DNA from: Williamsia sp.
Lineage (GTDB): Bacteria; Bacteroidota; Bacteroidia; Chitinophagales; Chitinophagaceae
Assembly: GCA_015069695.1 (NCBI GenBank)
Contig: JADCRZ010000037.1
Location: forward strand, 1-61,018
Length of the DNA stretch: 61,018 bases
Reading direction: 5' to 3'
Shown here: positions 19,767 to 27,190 of the stretch, piece by piece
Numbering within the stretch: the first letter of the stretch is position 1
How the letters are laid out: each line of letters begins with the position of its first letter
Notes under the pieces: generated by a model
The model's input: only the letters and a program-made list of their open reading frames with translations
Databases searched by the model: none
What the model was told of the DNA's origin: nothing
Position numbers and translations under genes: made by a program

Positions 19767-21767
19767 CTATTGCAATTCCTTGAGCACGGCACACCATCCA
19801 CCGCCTTTGCTGAGTGAGAGGTTGATGGTTTGTGAGCCGGTGACTTCCTGCCTGTCGAGTGAATAATCGGAGCCCACCCTGTCGGCATTGATCCCATCTT
19901 TTAACAGCTGCATCGAATATTTTTTGTTGCCCAGAAAAGACAGCGATACAGGCAGGTTGCGGGCGCTCCAGTTGGTCATAGCGCCAATATACCAGCTTGT
20001 TCCCCGCTTTTTTGCCACAACAGCATACTGGCCTACTTTTCCGTCCAGGGCAATAGTGGTATCCCATACGGTTGGTATCTGGGCCATGAATGCCGTACAA
20101 GCCGTATCCCGGAGGTAGGTAGAAGGATTGTCGGACAGCATCTGCAGGGGCGCATCGTACAACACATACATGGCTACCTGGTGGGCACGGGTTCCCTGGC
20201 TCATGGGTTCTGTAAAAACGGGATGGTAATTTCCTGCTGCGGCATTCCGCATGGCACCCGGTGTGTAATCCATGGGACCGGCAGCCATGCGGGTAAAGGG
20301 CAGGGTTACATCGTGGGTGGGTGTGATGTCGGTGCTCCACTTGTCGTTTTCCAATCCGCGTACGCCCTCGTAATTGATTACATTCGGATACTTGCGGTTG
20401 AGCCCGACCGGTTTATAGGCGCCATGAAAATCGATCAGCAAATTCCGTTTGGCTGTAGCCACTGCTGAACGTTCATAAAAGTTTACCATGTACTGATCGG
20501 CCCGGGCCATAAAATCAACTTTGATTCCTTTTGCACCCCAGGCTGCATACTGGTCGAGGATGGCATCCATATTCTCATTCAGTCCATTCCACAATACCCA
20601 AAGAATAACGCCTACTTTTTTGGTGTTTGCATAACGGATCAGCTCCTTGATGTCGAGCTGGTCATTGGCGTGCATCAGATCCAGCGTGGTACGGGTCCAG
20701 CCCTCGTCGAGTATGATGTACTCCAAACCATAAGCCGCTGCAAAGTCTACATAATATTTATACGTGTCTGTATTTATGCCTGCTTTAAAGTTTACGCCAT
20801 ACACGTTGTTGGCATTCCACCAGTCCCAGGCAACCTTGCCCGGCTTGATCCAGCCTGTATTGGTAAGGACGTTGGGAGAAGCCAGCTTATACGTCAGGTT
20901 GGTTTCCAGCAATCCCTTGTCGTCAGGGGTGATGGCGATAGAACGCCAGGGAAAGCTGCGTGTGCCGCTGGTTTTGGCGATATGGTCGGCCAGTTTGCTG
21001 ATCCGGATGCCGCGGTCGCCGCGGCGTGTGCTTTCCAGGATTACCTTGGGAAACCGGGCTGTAACCGCATTGCCGCCTGTACCATACAGAAATGCATTTG
21101 GATAGTCGTACAGATCTGATTCGCTGATCAGCATGTTTACGCCGGAACTTGTTTGGGTAAGAAAAGGAAGGGCTGCGTGTTGCTTATCGGTAAAAGATGC
21201 TATTGCGGTGTCTTTGTAAAGGCTTTCAAAATGCGACTGGTAATCAGGGTCTGTTTCGATCGGCCAGACTACCCGGTTATTGGCTGCAAAATTGAATTCT
21301 ATGGTTTCTGCATTTACAAGCACACTGTCGCGCACGGCTGTTTCAAAACGGTAAGCCACGCCATCATTGTAGGCTCTGAACACCACAGCATAATTGCCTT
21401 TGCAGTTGAGCCGCACTTCGTTAAATACATCGGGGATCAGCCTGCTTTTTACCGGCACAATGGCTTCGATCACACTGTTCACTGCACGTGTCTTGGTACT
21501 GGCTACCTGGGGCTGGATGCCGGGTTGCATTCCATTGGAAAAGGAGAGGGCCAGGCGGCTGGGCAGCAGGAGTTTTTCTCCATTGTACTCCACCGACCAG
21601 CGCAGATCGGTTCCTGTGCTGATCGTTACCAGGATCCGGCTATCGGGTGAGCGAAGCTGGATGTCTTTGGCATGGGCGGCAGCAAACAGCAGCATGAAAA
21701 AACAAACCATTCCAAGCGGGCGCAGCAAGGTGCGGATAAGCAATCTTTTTTGGGCGTAAGTAGACAT
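19767..21767 (-). CDS. Glycoside hydrolase family 97 protein
   Basis: An exported alpha-glycosidase of 666 residues, the usual GH97 length (the SusB family). A signal peptide ends near residue 33 (AAAHA). The N-terminal beta-sandwich is followed by a (beta/alpha)8 barrel with VAWDWWN, EYIILDEGW, KGIKVDFM (Asp418) and NVINYEGVRG (Glu467), and a C-terminal beta domain. An Asp in the KVDF motif is the nucleophile position of the retaining alpha-galactosidase-type subgroup, while inverting SusB lacks it; so retaining alpha-galactosidase-like activity is inferred. The protein would act in the periplasm. It is not adjacent to either susCD pair. Confidence 0.92.
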   Translation of the reverse strand: MSTYAQKRLLIRTLLRPLGMVCFFMLLFAAAHAKDIQLRSPDSRILVTISTGTDLRWSVEYNGEKLLLPSRLALSFSNGMQPGIQPQVASTKTRAVNSVIEAIVPVKSRLIPDVFNEVRLNCKGNYAVVFRAYNDGVAYRFETAVRDSVLVNAETIEFNFAANNRVVWPIETDPDYQSHFESLYKDTAIASFTDKQHAALPFLTQTSSGVNMLISESDLYDYPNAFLYGTGGNAVTARFPKVILESTRRGDRGIRISKLADHIAKTSGTRSFPWRSIAITPDDKGLLETNLTYKLASPNVLTNTGWIKPGKVAWDWWNANNVYGVNFKAGINTDTYKYYVDFAAAYGLEYIILDEGWTRTTLDLMHANDQLDIKELIRYANTKKVGVILWVLWNGLNENMDAILDQYAAWGAKGIKVDFMARADQYMVNFYERSAVATAKRNLLIDFHGAYKPVGLNRKYPNVINYEGVRGLENDKWSTDITPTHDVTLPFTRMAAGPMDYTPGAMRNAAAGNYHPVFTEPMSQGTRAHQVAMYVLYDAPLQMLSDNPSTYLRDTACTAFMAQIPTVWDTTIALDGKVGQYAVVAKKRGTSWYIGAMTNWSARNLPVSLSFLGNKKYSMQLLKDGINADRVGSDYSLDRQEVTGSQTINLSLSKGGGWCAVLKELQ

Positions 21768-21809
21768 AAATTTTTGGTTGGATCGAAAGGGCTAAGATAA
21801 TCCAATCCT

Positions 21810-23219
21810 TTATTCAACCGGCTCGATGGAGGGATCTATTGCATCGGTGAGCAGTTCGAGCGTTTCGTCTTTGGGCAGCTCCTGCACGTTCCGCAATTTT
21901 CTTTCGATCACGCGCGAGCGCACGCCGGCCTGCTCAATCACATTGCTGGCTTCCTGTAATTTCTTCTGTGTCTTTTCCAGGATACCGCCAAAGTTCCGGA
22001 ACTCTGTTTTGATGGCGCCCAGCAGCTGCCATACTTCGCTGGACCGCTTCTCAATAGCGAGGGTGCGAAAGCCCATCTGCAGGCTGTTCAGGAAGGCAGA
22101 CAGGGTGGTCGGACCTGTGATGATGATCTTGCATTCACGTTGGATAGATTCAAAGAGACCGGGGACGCGGAGCACTTCGGCATACAGGCTTTCAAAAGGC
22201 AGAAAGAGAATCGCAAAATCAGTTGTATTGGGCGGGTCGATGTATTTGCTGCAAATATCAACTGCGCATTTTTTGATGCCCCGTACAAAGCTCTGGCGGT
22301 GCTCTTCTGCTTTTTCCATGTTGGCCATGTCATAAGCATCCATCAGCAATTCAAAATCTTCTTTGGGAAACTTGGAATCGATCGGCAGCCACACCTCTTT
22401 TTGGTGTTCTTCTTTGCCCGGCAGCTTAACGGCAAATTCAACAAGGGCATTGGAACCGTCTTTTGTTTTTACATTTTTGGCGTACTGCTCAACCGTCAAC
22501 AATTGTTCGAGCATGCTTTCCAGCTGGTATTCTCCCAGGATGCCCCTTGTTTTTACATTGGTGAGCACCCGTTTTAAATCACCCACGCCTGTTGCGAGCT
22601 GTTGCATATCGCCAAGCCCTTTGTGCACCGCTTCCAGCCGCTCGCTCACCAGGCGGAATGATTCGCTGAGCCGGGCTTCCAGGGTTTTCTGCAGCTTTTC
22701 ATCTACGGTGGCCCGCATCTCGTCCAGCTTTTTTTCATTGCCCATTTGCAGCTCGCTCAGTCTTTTTTCAAGGGTCTCCCGCATAAAGTCGAGCCGGTTG
22801 GTTGTGGCAATATTTTGCTCATCCTGTTTGTGCAGGAGGGCATAAAAATTATTTTGCTGTATCCTGTTGAGCTCTTCTACCGTGCCGGAAAAATCTTTGC
22901 GAAATCCTTCCAGGGCTTCTTTTTGCTCGCGGCGGCTTTCGCGTACGCTTGCACCCACTGTTTCACCCAACGCACGGAGAGAGGCAGCCAGCTCTGACCG
23001 GGTGTTCCGCGCGCTTTCTCCTGCTTCATTGCGGTTAACAACCATCTCGTTCTTCACCGCATATTCAATCCGCCTGAGCTCGGCAACCAGGTTGTCTGAT
23101 CCATTGCTGTTGTTAGAAGGTAAAGAGCTTGTTGGTACAACCGGATTTCTAAAAAGCAAGCCAAGAATTACCAGCAACAGAACGATGATAGTGATCAGAA
23201 GAATGGTGGTGGTTGTCAT
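21810..23219 (-). CDS. rmuC: DNA recombination protein RmuC
   Basis: A 469-residue RmuC homologue, a nuclease-like protein that limits rearrangement at DNA repeats. It has an N-terminal membrane helix (about 5-25), a long coiled coil (about 45-215), then the conserved domain with VKTRGILGEYQLESMLEQLL, WLPIDSKFPKEDFELLMDAY, DFAILFLPFESLYAEVLR and ITGPTTLSAFLNSLQMGF. This order and length match the family. The exact start rests on the hydrophobic N terminus. A minus-strand -7 box lies at 23284-23291. Confidence 0.95.
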   Translation of the reverse strand: MTTTTILLITIIVLLLVILGLLFRNPVVPTSSLPSNNSNGSDNLVAELRRIEYAVKNEMVVNRNEAGESARNTRSELAASLRALGETVGASVRESRREQKEALEGFRKDFSGTVEELNRIQQNNFYALLHKQDEQNIATTNRLDFMRETLEKRLSELQMGNEKKLDEMRATVDEKLQKTLEARLSESFRLVSERLEAVHKGLGDMQQLATGVGDLKRVLTNVKTRGILGEYQLESMLEQLLTVEQYAKNVKTKDGSNALVEFAVKLPGKEEHQKEVWLPIDSKFPKEDFELLMDAYDMANMEKAEEHRQSFVRGIKKCAVDICSKYIDPPNTTDFAILFLPFESLYAEVLRVPGLFESIQRECKIIITGPTTLSAFLNSLQMGFRTLAIEKRSSEVWQLLGAIKTEFRNFGGILEKTQKKLQEASNVIEQAGVRSRVIERKLRNVQELPKDETLELLTDAIDPSIEPVE

Positions 23220-23283
23220 AATAGTTGCTTCTCTATACAGCTGTTCTCCTGCCTTTTTAAAAACAGCTTCTGCCTTGGAACTT

Positions 23284-23291
23284 CAAATGTA
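23284..23291 (-). promoter_or_regulatory. Predicted -7 box for rmuC
   Basis: CAAATGTA on the plus strand reads TACATTTG on the minus strand, an exact TAnnTTTG match, 64 bp upstream of rmuC. No clear -33 TTG was found at the right distance. Confidence 0.45.
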
Positions 23292-23369
23292 TCATTATTT
23301 TTTTGGCGGCTAAATATTTTAGTATGGCCGGGCGGCTTTTCTGCCTTTTTATCCCGGATGCTAAAATTA

Positions 23370-23417
23370 TTTGTGTAACCGGGTGGTTACCCATAAATTT
23401 GTAACCGATCAGTTACA
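23370..23417 (+). promoter_or_regulatory. arsR-family gene promoter with two palindromic operators
   Basis: The -33 TTTG at 23370-23373 and -7 box TAAATTTG at 23394-23401 are 20 bp apart, a good Bacteroidota promoter. GTAACCgggtGGTTAC (23375-23390) fills the spacer and TGTAACcgatcaGTTACA (23400-23417) overlaps the end of the -7 box and the expected start point. Both share a GTAAC/GTTAC half-site and their centres are 26 bp apart. The layout fits repression by the ArsR-type protein encoded 18 bp downstream. Confidence 0.75.
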
Positions 23418-23435
23418 CAAACCATCCAATCCACC

Positions 23436-23774
23436 ATGAGAAGAGATGTATTTCAAGCTATTGCAGACCCTACCAGAAGAGAGATCATCAACCTGCTTGC
23501 CCGGCAGAACATGAACTTAAATGCGGTCGCAGAAAATTTTTCCATCAGCCGGCCTGCAATTTCAAAGCACATAAAAATCCTGACCGAGTGCGGACTGATC
23601 GTGATCAAACAGCAGGGGCGGGAACGGTATTGTGAAGCCAACCTGGGACAACTAAGCCAGGTTGCAAGCTGGGTAAAGCAATACCAGACTTTCTGGATGA
23701 GCAAGCTGGATGCCCTGGAGCTTCATTTGTCGAGTCAAAAAAAACCTGTTAAACAAAAACCCAAACACAAGTAA
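23436..23774 (+). CDS. ArsR-family winged-helix transcriptional regulator
   Basis: A 112-residue DNA-binding repressor. MRRDVFQAIADPTRREIINLL opens the ArsR winged helix, with the recognition helix in NFSISRPAISKHIKIL and the wing in IVIKQQGRERYCEAN. No CxC metal-binding motif of ArsR/SmtB metal sensors is present, so it is of the non-metal class common beside SRPBCC (AHSA1-type) genes. It overlaps operationally with the next gene (1-bp gap) and its own promoter contains two palindromes that are its probable binding sites. Confidence 0.92.
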   Translation: MRRDVFQAIADPTRREIINLLARQNMNLNAVAENFSISRPAISKHIKILTECGLIVIKQQGRERYCEANLGQLSQVASWVKQYQTFWMSKLDALELHLSSQKKPVKQKPKHK

Positions 23775-23775
23775 A

Positions 23776-24243
23776 ATGGACAATCAACCCATCGTGATCG
23801 AACGCCTGTTCAATGCACCGGCTTCCCTACTCTGGAAAGCGCTGACCAACAAGGATGAAATGAAAAACTGGTATTTCAACCTGGCAGAATTCAAAGCGGA
23901 GCCAGGTTTCCGGTTCCAGTTCAGCGGCGGCCCCAGTCCGGAAAAGCAATACACCCATCTTTGTGAGGTAACTGAAGTCGTACCCGAAAAGAAACTTGCA
24001 TACAGCTGGCGCTACGAAGGGTATCCCGGCATCTCCTATGTTTCCTTTGAGCTGGCTCCGCAGGGAGATAAAACCCTGCTCACCCTTACCCACACCGGTT
24101 TAGCATCATTCCCGCATGACAACCCCGACTTCGACGCATCCAACTTCATCAAGGGCTGGAATGGGATCATCAACAAATCTTTGGCAGCTTACATCGAAAA
24201 AGCTGAATCTGCCAGCCACCCAGTTGCAGGCGCTACCCGGTAG
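23776..24243 (+). CDS. SRPBCC domain (AHSA1/START-like) protein
   Basis: A 155-residue small-ligand or chaperone-type helix-grip protein. The start at 23776 is one base after the arsR stop; PIVIERLFNAPASLLWKALT is the classic AHSA1 opening. NWYFNLAEFKAEPGFRF, YEGYPGISYVSFEL and the C-terminal helix FIKGWNGIINKSLAAYI complete the fold. ArsR-SRPBCC pairs are widespread and the SRPBCC partner often has no known substrate. The two genes are certainly co-transcribed. Confidence 0.9.
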   Translation: MDNQPIVIERLFNAPASLLWKALTNKDEMKNWYFNLAEFKAEPGFRFQFSGGPSPEKQYTHLCEVTEVVPEKKLAYSWRYEGYPGISYVSFELAPQGDKTLLTLTHTGLASFPHDNPDFDASNFIKGWNGIINKSLAAYIEKAESASHPVAGATR

Positions 24244-24683
24244 TAAGCCCCTGCAAAAAGAACAAAGGCATGCATGCCAAACAGTTCCGCCCTTTTGCCA
24301 TGCATGCCCGGGGGGAGGGGCAGCAGGTAAAAATGGCGATCCGGATCGTTCGATTTTTCCATTTTCTGCATGGCGTTCAATCTAAAAGGATTGTGTGCGG
24401 CTTCAGAGGTAAACACGCGGATGCACTTCAGGGTCTTTGAAAGGGTCGGGAGTTAAAGAAGGTGCGGTGTGAAGATAGGAGGAGGAAACGGGCATATACC
24501 CCGCCACTTACCGAACGGTGCGTTTAAGTTGGCGAATGGTTCAGGAAGCTCTTGGGGCTCCTTTAAAGTTTCTTCATGTAAATGCCACGGATAGAGTAAA
24601 CCAAAAATTTTCTACTTTTATCGAGACAGAAAATTGTTTACTTGTCCAACATGGATAGGGAATCCGATAAAAATCCGGTTGCT
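24244..24683. other. Gene-poor stretch, no supported gene
   Basis: About 440 bp without a convincing gene. GGCATGCATGCC at 24267-24278 and a near inverted copy around 24293-24308 can form a stem-loop just after the SRPBCC stop, possibly a terminator without a T tail. On the minus strand a frame of about 53 codons without ATG, ending with TAA at 24453-24455, looks weakly protein-like (ELPEPFANLNAPFGKW) but has no start. TACTTTTA at 24613-24620 is one base off the -7 consensus for the next gene. Confidence 0.3.
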
Positions 24684-25244
24684 ATGAAGAGTACAGGGGT
24701 TTATATCATTGGCATTTCCGGCAGCCTGCGCAGCCAGTCTTCCAATACCATCCTGCTCCATGCCATATCTGCCCTGCTCCCGGAAGAAGCTTATTTGGAG
24801 ATATACGACAAGCTGGACCAGCTTCCCCATTTCAATCCGGACCTCGACGGAGAAAAAGAACTCAAAGCAGTCAAAGAATTCCGGGAAAAATTAAAGATCG
24901 CCGATGCCGTTGTTATCAGCACGCCGGAGTATGCATTCGGCGTACCGGGGGTGCTCAAGAATGCCTTGGACTGGGTCGTATCATCCGGTGAGATGAATGA
25001 AAAACCGGTGGCAGCTGTGAGTGCTTCACCCCTCACCAGTGGCGGAGACAAAGCGCTGAGCTCTCTTTTGCTTACGCTCACCGCCTTGGGAACCGATCTG
25101 AGAGGCCATTCTTCTTACAGCATTCCGGCTGTTTACAAAAAATTAAATGCGGAAGGAGAGATTACAGATACAGAAACTGCCAGCAAACTGGCTTCTCTGA
25201 CAAAGGAACTGTGTAAAAAAGTAAAGGCCCACAGGGCATCCTGA
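24684..25244 (+). CDS. NADPH-dependent FMN reductase family protein
   Basis: A flavodoxin-fold oxidoreductase of 186 residues. IIGISGSLRSQSSNT is the phosphate-binding loop for FMN, followed by the conserved STPEYAFGVPGVLKNALDW and a Gly-rich GGDKALSSLL stretch. It likely reduces FMN or quinones with NAD(P)H in the cytosol. I prefer the ATG at 24684 because family members begin within a few residues of the first strand; ATG 24651 or TTG 24642 would add 11 or 14 residues. Confidence 0.9.
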   Translation: MKSTGVYIIGISGSLRSQSSNTILLHAISALLPEEAYLEIYDKLDQLPHFNPDLDGEKELKAVKEFREKLKIADAVVISTPEYAFGVPGVLKNALDWVVSSGEMNEKPVAAVSASPLTSGGDKALSSLLLTLTALGTDLRGHSSYSIPAVYKKLNAEGEITDTETASKLASLTKELCKKVKAHRAS

Positions 25245-25246
25245 CA

Positions 25247-25753
25247 TTATTCTTTCGCATACCTGATCACCAGTTCGGTGACCTGCATGCAGCTGCGGGC
25301 CGGTTTTTTCTCTCCCGGCACCACTACCCGGAAAGGCCCTTCTGTTGCTGACAGGGGTTTGCCTTCGGATTGAAACACCAGCACGATCTTGCGGTCGGTA
25401 AAGCTGCTGTCGAGCTCGGCCAGGGAAAACAAGACTTCATACCCATCGGCACATTTTACCATCATGTATTTGGTTAGGTTTTCACCGCGCAGGTCTTTGC
25501 CCAGCGTAACACCGGCTTGTGCAAGAATGTCCAGTACCGGTGTACCCGTAAATTGGCGTGACTTTCCATTGCGGTCTGTGAACGCAACAGGTACCTGCTT
25601 CATTTTTGCCAGGTCTTCCTTGTACAGGGTAAGCGGCTTGCTTACTTCACCGCTTATTTTTACAAATGGGTCTCTGCCTCCTGTCTGACAAAAAATGAGG
25701 ATAGGAACTGCCCAAGCTAACAGGATAAGCAGAAAGCTTCTACGGAAATGCAT
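25247..25753 (-). CDS. Small molybdopterin-domain protein (sulfite-oxidase fold), exported
   Basis: A 168-residue protein with a signal peptide (about 1-23) and a single domain like the molybdopterin-binding domain of sulfite oxidases: VKISGEVSKPLTLYKEDLAKM, FTGTPVLDILAQAGV, MMVKCADGYEVLFSLAELD and GPFRVVVPGEKKPARS. The Cys in KCADGY is near where a cofactor ligand is expected, but the domain is short and may bind no cofactor. It follows a ModE-like regulator gene on the same strand, 79 bp apart, supporting a link to molybdenum. Confidence 0.78.
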   Translation of the reverse strand: MHFRRSFLLILLAWAVPILIFCQTGGRDPFVKISGEVSKPLTLYKEDLAKMKQVPVAFTDRNGKSRQFTGTPVLDILAQAGVTLGKDLRGENLTKYMMVKCADGYEVLFSLAELDSSFTDRKIVLVFQSEGKPLSATEGPFRVVVPGEKKPARSCMQVTELVIRYAKE

Positions 25754-25832
25754 CGATCAGGTCGTTATTTTTCTAAAGATAGAACGCTTTTGCAAATCAA
25801 CCTTTTTTTGTTTGGTTCGATGGAAATTAGCT

Positions 25833-26210
25833 TTACAGATGGCTTAATCCGGCGGTCTCTTTTTCGAGAAATTCCTGGAATCGCTGGCGCAATTGGTAAT
25901 GGTATGCGATGAGTTGTTTGGCTTCTTCCGTGATCACCGAGCCGCCGCCCTTTTCGCCGCCTGTTTGGGTGATTACAAGCGGGCGCGCAGCCTGCACATT
26001 CAGGGCACTGATCATCTCCCAGGCTTTTTTGTACGACATGCCCATCAGGCGGGCTGCCTTGTTGATAGAACCGGTTTCTTCGATCTTTTGTAAAAGCTCT
26101 ACCCGTCCCGGACCAAAAAAACGTTCGTTTTCGCATTCGATCCACAGGCTGCCTGCCACTTTGTATTGAGATTTTTTCTGCAGGATGGAGGGAAGTGTTG
26201 CGGGGCGCAT
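25833..26210 (-). CDS. ModE-like winged helix-turn-helix regulator (DNA-binding domain only)
   Basis: A 125-residue protein matching the N-terminal DNA-binding domain of ModE: FFGPGRVELLQKIEETGSIN, KAARLMGMSYKKAWEMISAL and a Gly-rich wing (QTGGEKGGGSVIT). The C-terminal TOBE/molybdate-binding domains of full ModE are absent, as in many short LysR-like ModE relatives. It is the first gene of a probable two-gene unit with the molybdopterin-domain protein and likely controls it. It is divergent from the purine nucleoside phosphorylase gene (71-bp gap). Confidence 0.85.
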   Translation of the reverse strand: MRPATLPSILQKKSQYKVAGSLWIECENERFFGPGRVELLQKIEETGSINKAARLMGMSYKKAWEMISALNVQAARPLVITQTGGEKGGGSVITEEAKQLIAYHYQLRQRFQEFLEKETAGLSHL

Positions 26211-26254
26211 ATAACTGGATTGAAGTTACAAGGTAAGAAGAAAAACAGCTGTAT

Positions 26255-26262
26255 TATATTTG
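26255..26262 (+). promoter_or_regulatory. Predicted -7 box for purine nucleoside phosphorylase gene
   Basis: TATATTTG is an exact TAnnTTTG match 19 bp before the ATG at 26282. No TTG was found at the usual -33 distance, so the site is supported by the -7 box only. Confidence 0.5.
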
Positions 26263-26281
26263 CTGGCTATCGCAATATAAT

Positions 26282-27103
26282 ATGACGAGTATCATAGAAC
26301 GCCTGGATAAAACAGTCAACTACATCCGCTCCCTTTCTGCCAGCAAACCTGCCATTGGAATTGTGCTGGGCAGCGGACTGGGTAACCTGATCAGGGAAAT
26401 AGAAATTGAAACAGAGATCGAATATGATTCGATCCCCTACTTTCCGGTGTCTACCGTGGAGGGGCACCATGGCCGCCTGATCATCGGCAGCATACAGGGC
26501 AAACCGGTGGTTGTAATGGCCGGCCGCTTTCATTTTTACGAAGGGTACACGCCGCAGGATGTGGCTTATCCGGTCCGCGTGATGAAGGCACTGGGTGTGC
26601 AGACCCTGCTGATCAGCAACGCTGCCGGCGGCCTCAATCCCGCCTTCCGGGTGGGCGACCTGATGATCCTGCAGGATCATATCAGCTTGTTTACCATCAA
26701 TCCGCTGCTGGGAAAAAATGAGCCGGAACTGGGCGAACGCTTCCCGGATATGAGCGAACCTTATTCGCTGACCTTAATTGAGAAAGGGGAGCAGATAGCT
26801 GCCAGATTGAGCATCAACGTGAAAAAAGGCGTTTACGCCGGGGTTACCGGACCAACTTTTGAAACCCGGGCCGAATATAAAATGCTTCACCTGCTGGGCG
26901 GCGATGCTGTGGGCATGAGCACGGTGCAGGAAGTGATTGTGGCCCGGCATGCAGGCCTGCAGGTATTTGCCATGAGCGTGATCACCGATATCGGTATCCG
27001 GGAAGAGCTCAATACCATTACCCATGAAGAGGTGCTGCAGGCGGCCCGCGAGGCAGAACCCAAGCTGACAAGTATATTCCTGGAACTGGTAAAGCAACTC
27101 TAA
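26282..27103 (+). CDS. punA: Purine-nucleoside phosphorylase, trimeric (class I) type
   Basis: A 273-residue cytosolic enzyme that splits purine nucleosides with phosphate for salvage. Phosphate and ribose motifs are intact: IGIVLGSGLGNL (Ser31), VEGHHG, GRFHFYEGY (Arg82, His84), SNAAGG. The base pocket has GVTGPTFETRAEY (Glu194) and VGMSTVQEVIVARH (Met212). In MSVITDIG, Asp236 stands where mammalian enzymes have the base-contacting Asn243; known substitutions there extend activity to adenosine, so 6-aminopurine use is possible. His248 in THEEV is kept. Confidence 0.94.
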   Translation: MTSIIERLDKTVNYIRSLSASKPAIGIVLGSGLGNLIREIEIETEIEYDSIPYFPVSTVEGHHGRLIIGSIQGKPVVVMAGRFHFYEGYTPQDVAYPVRVMKALGVQTLLISNAAGGLNPAFRVGDLMILQDHISLFTINPLLGKNEPELGERFPDMSEPYSLTLIEKGEQIAARLSINVKKGVYAGVTGPTFETRAEYKMLHLLGGDAVGMSTVQEVIVARHAGLQVFAMSVITDIGIREELNTITHEEVLQAAREAEPKLTSIFLELVKQL

Positions 27104-27190
27104 GAAATTCAGCTGCCAGTCCCCCAATGCTGATTTAACGTTTTGGTCGCGGGGGATGCTTCTTTAATCATTAACTTGCCCGGCTTTGAC

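Noticed and set aside
24453-24620. Start-less minus-strand frame considered as a gene
   Set aside because: No start codon, no recognisable domain, and too short to judge; kept only as a low-interest note.
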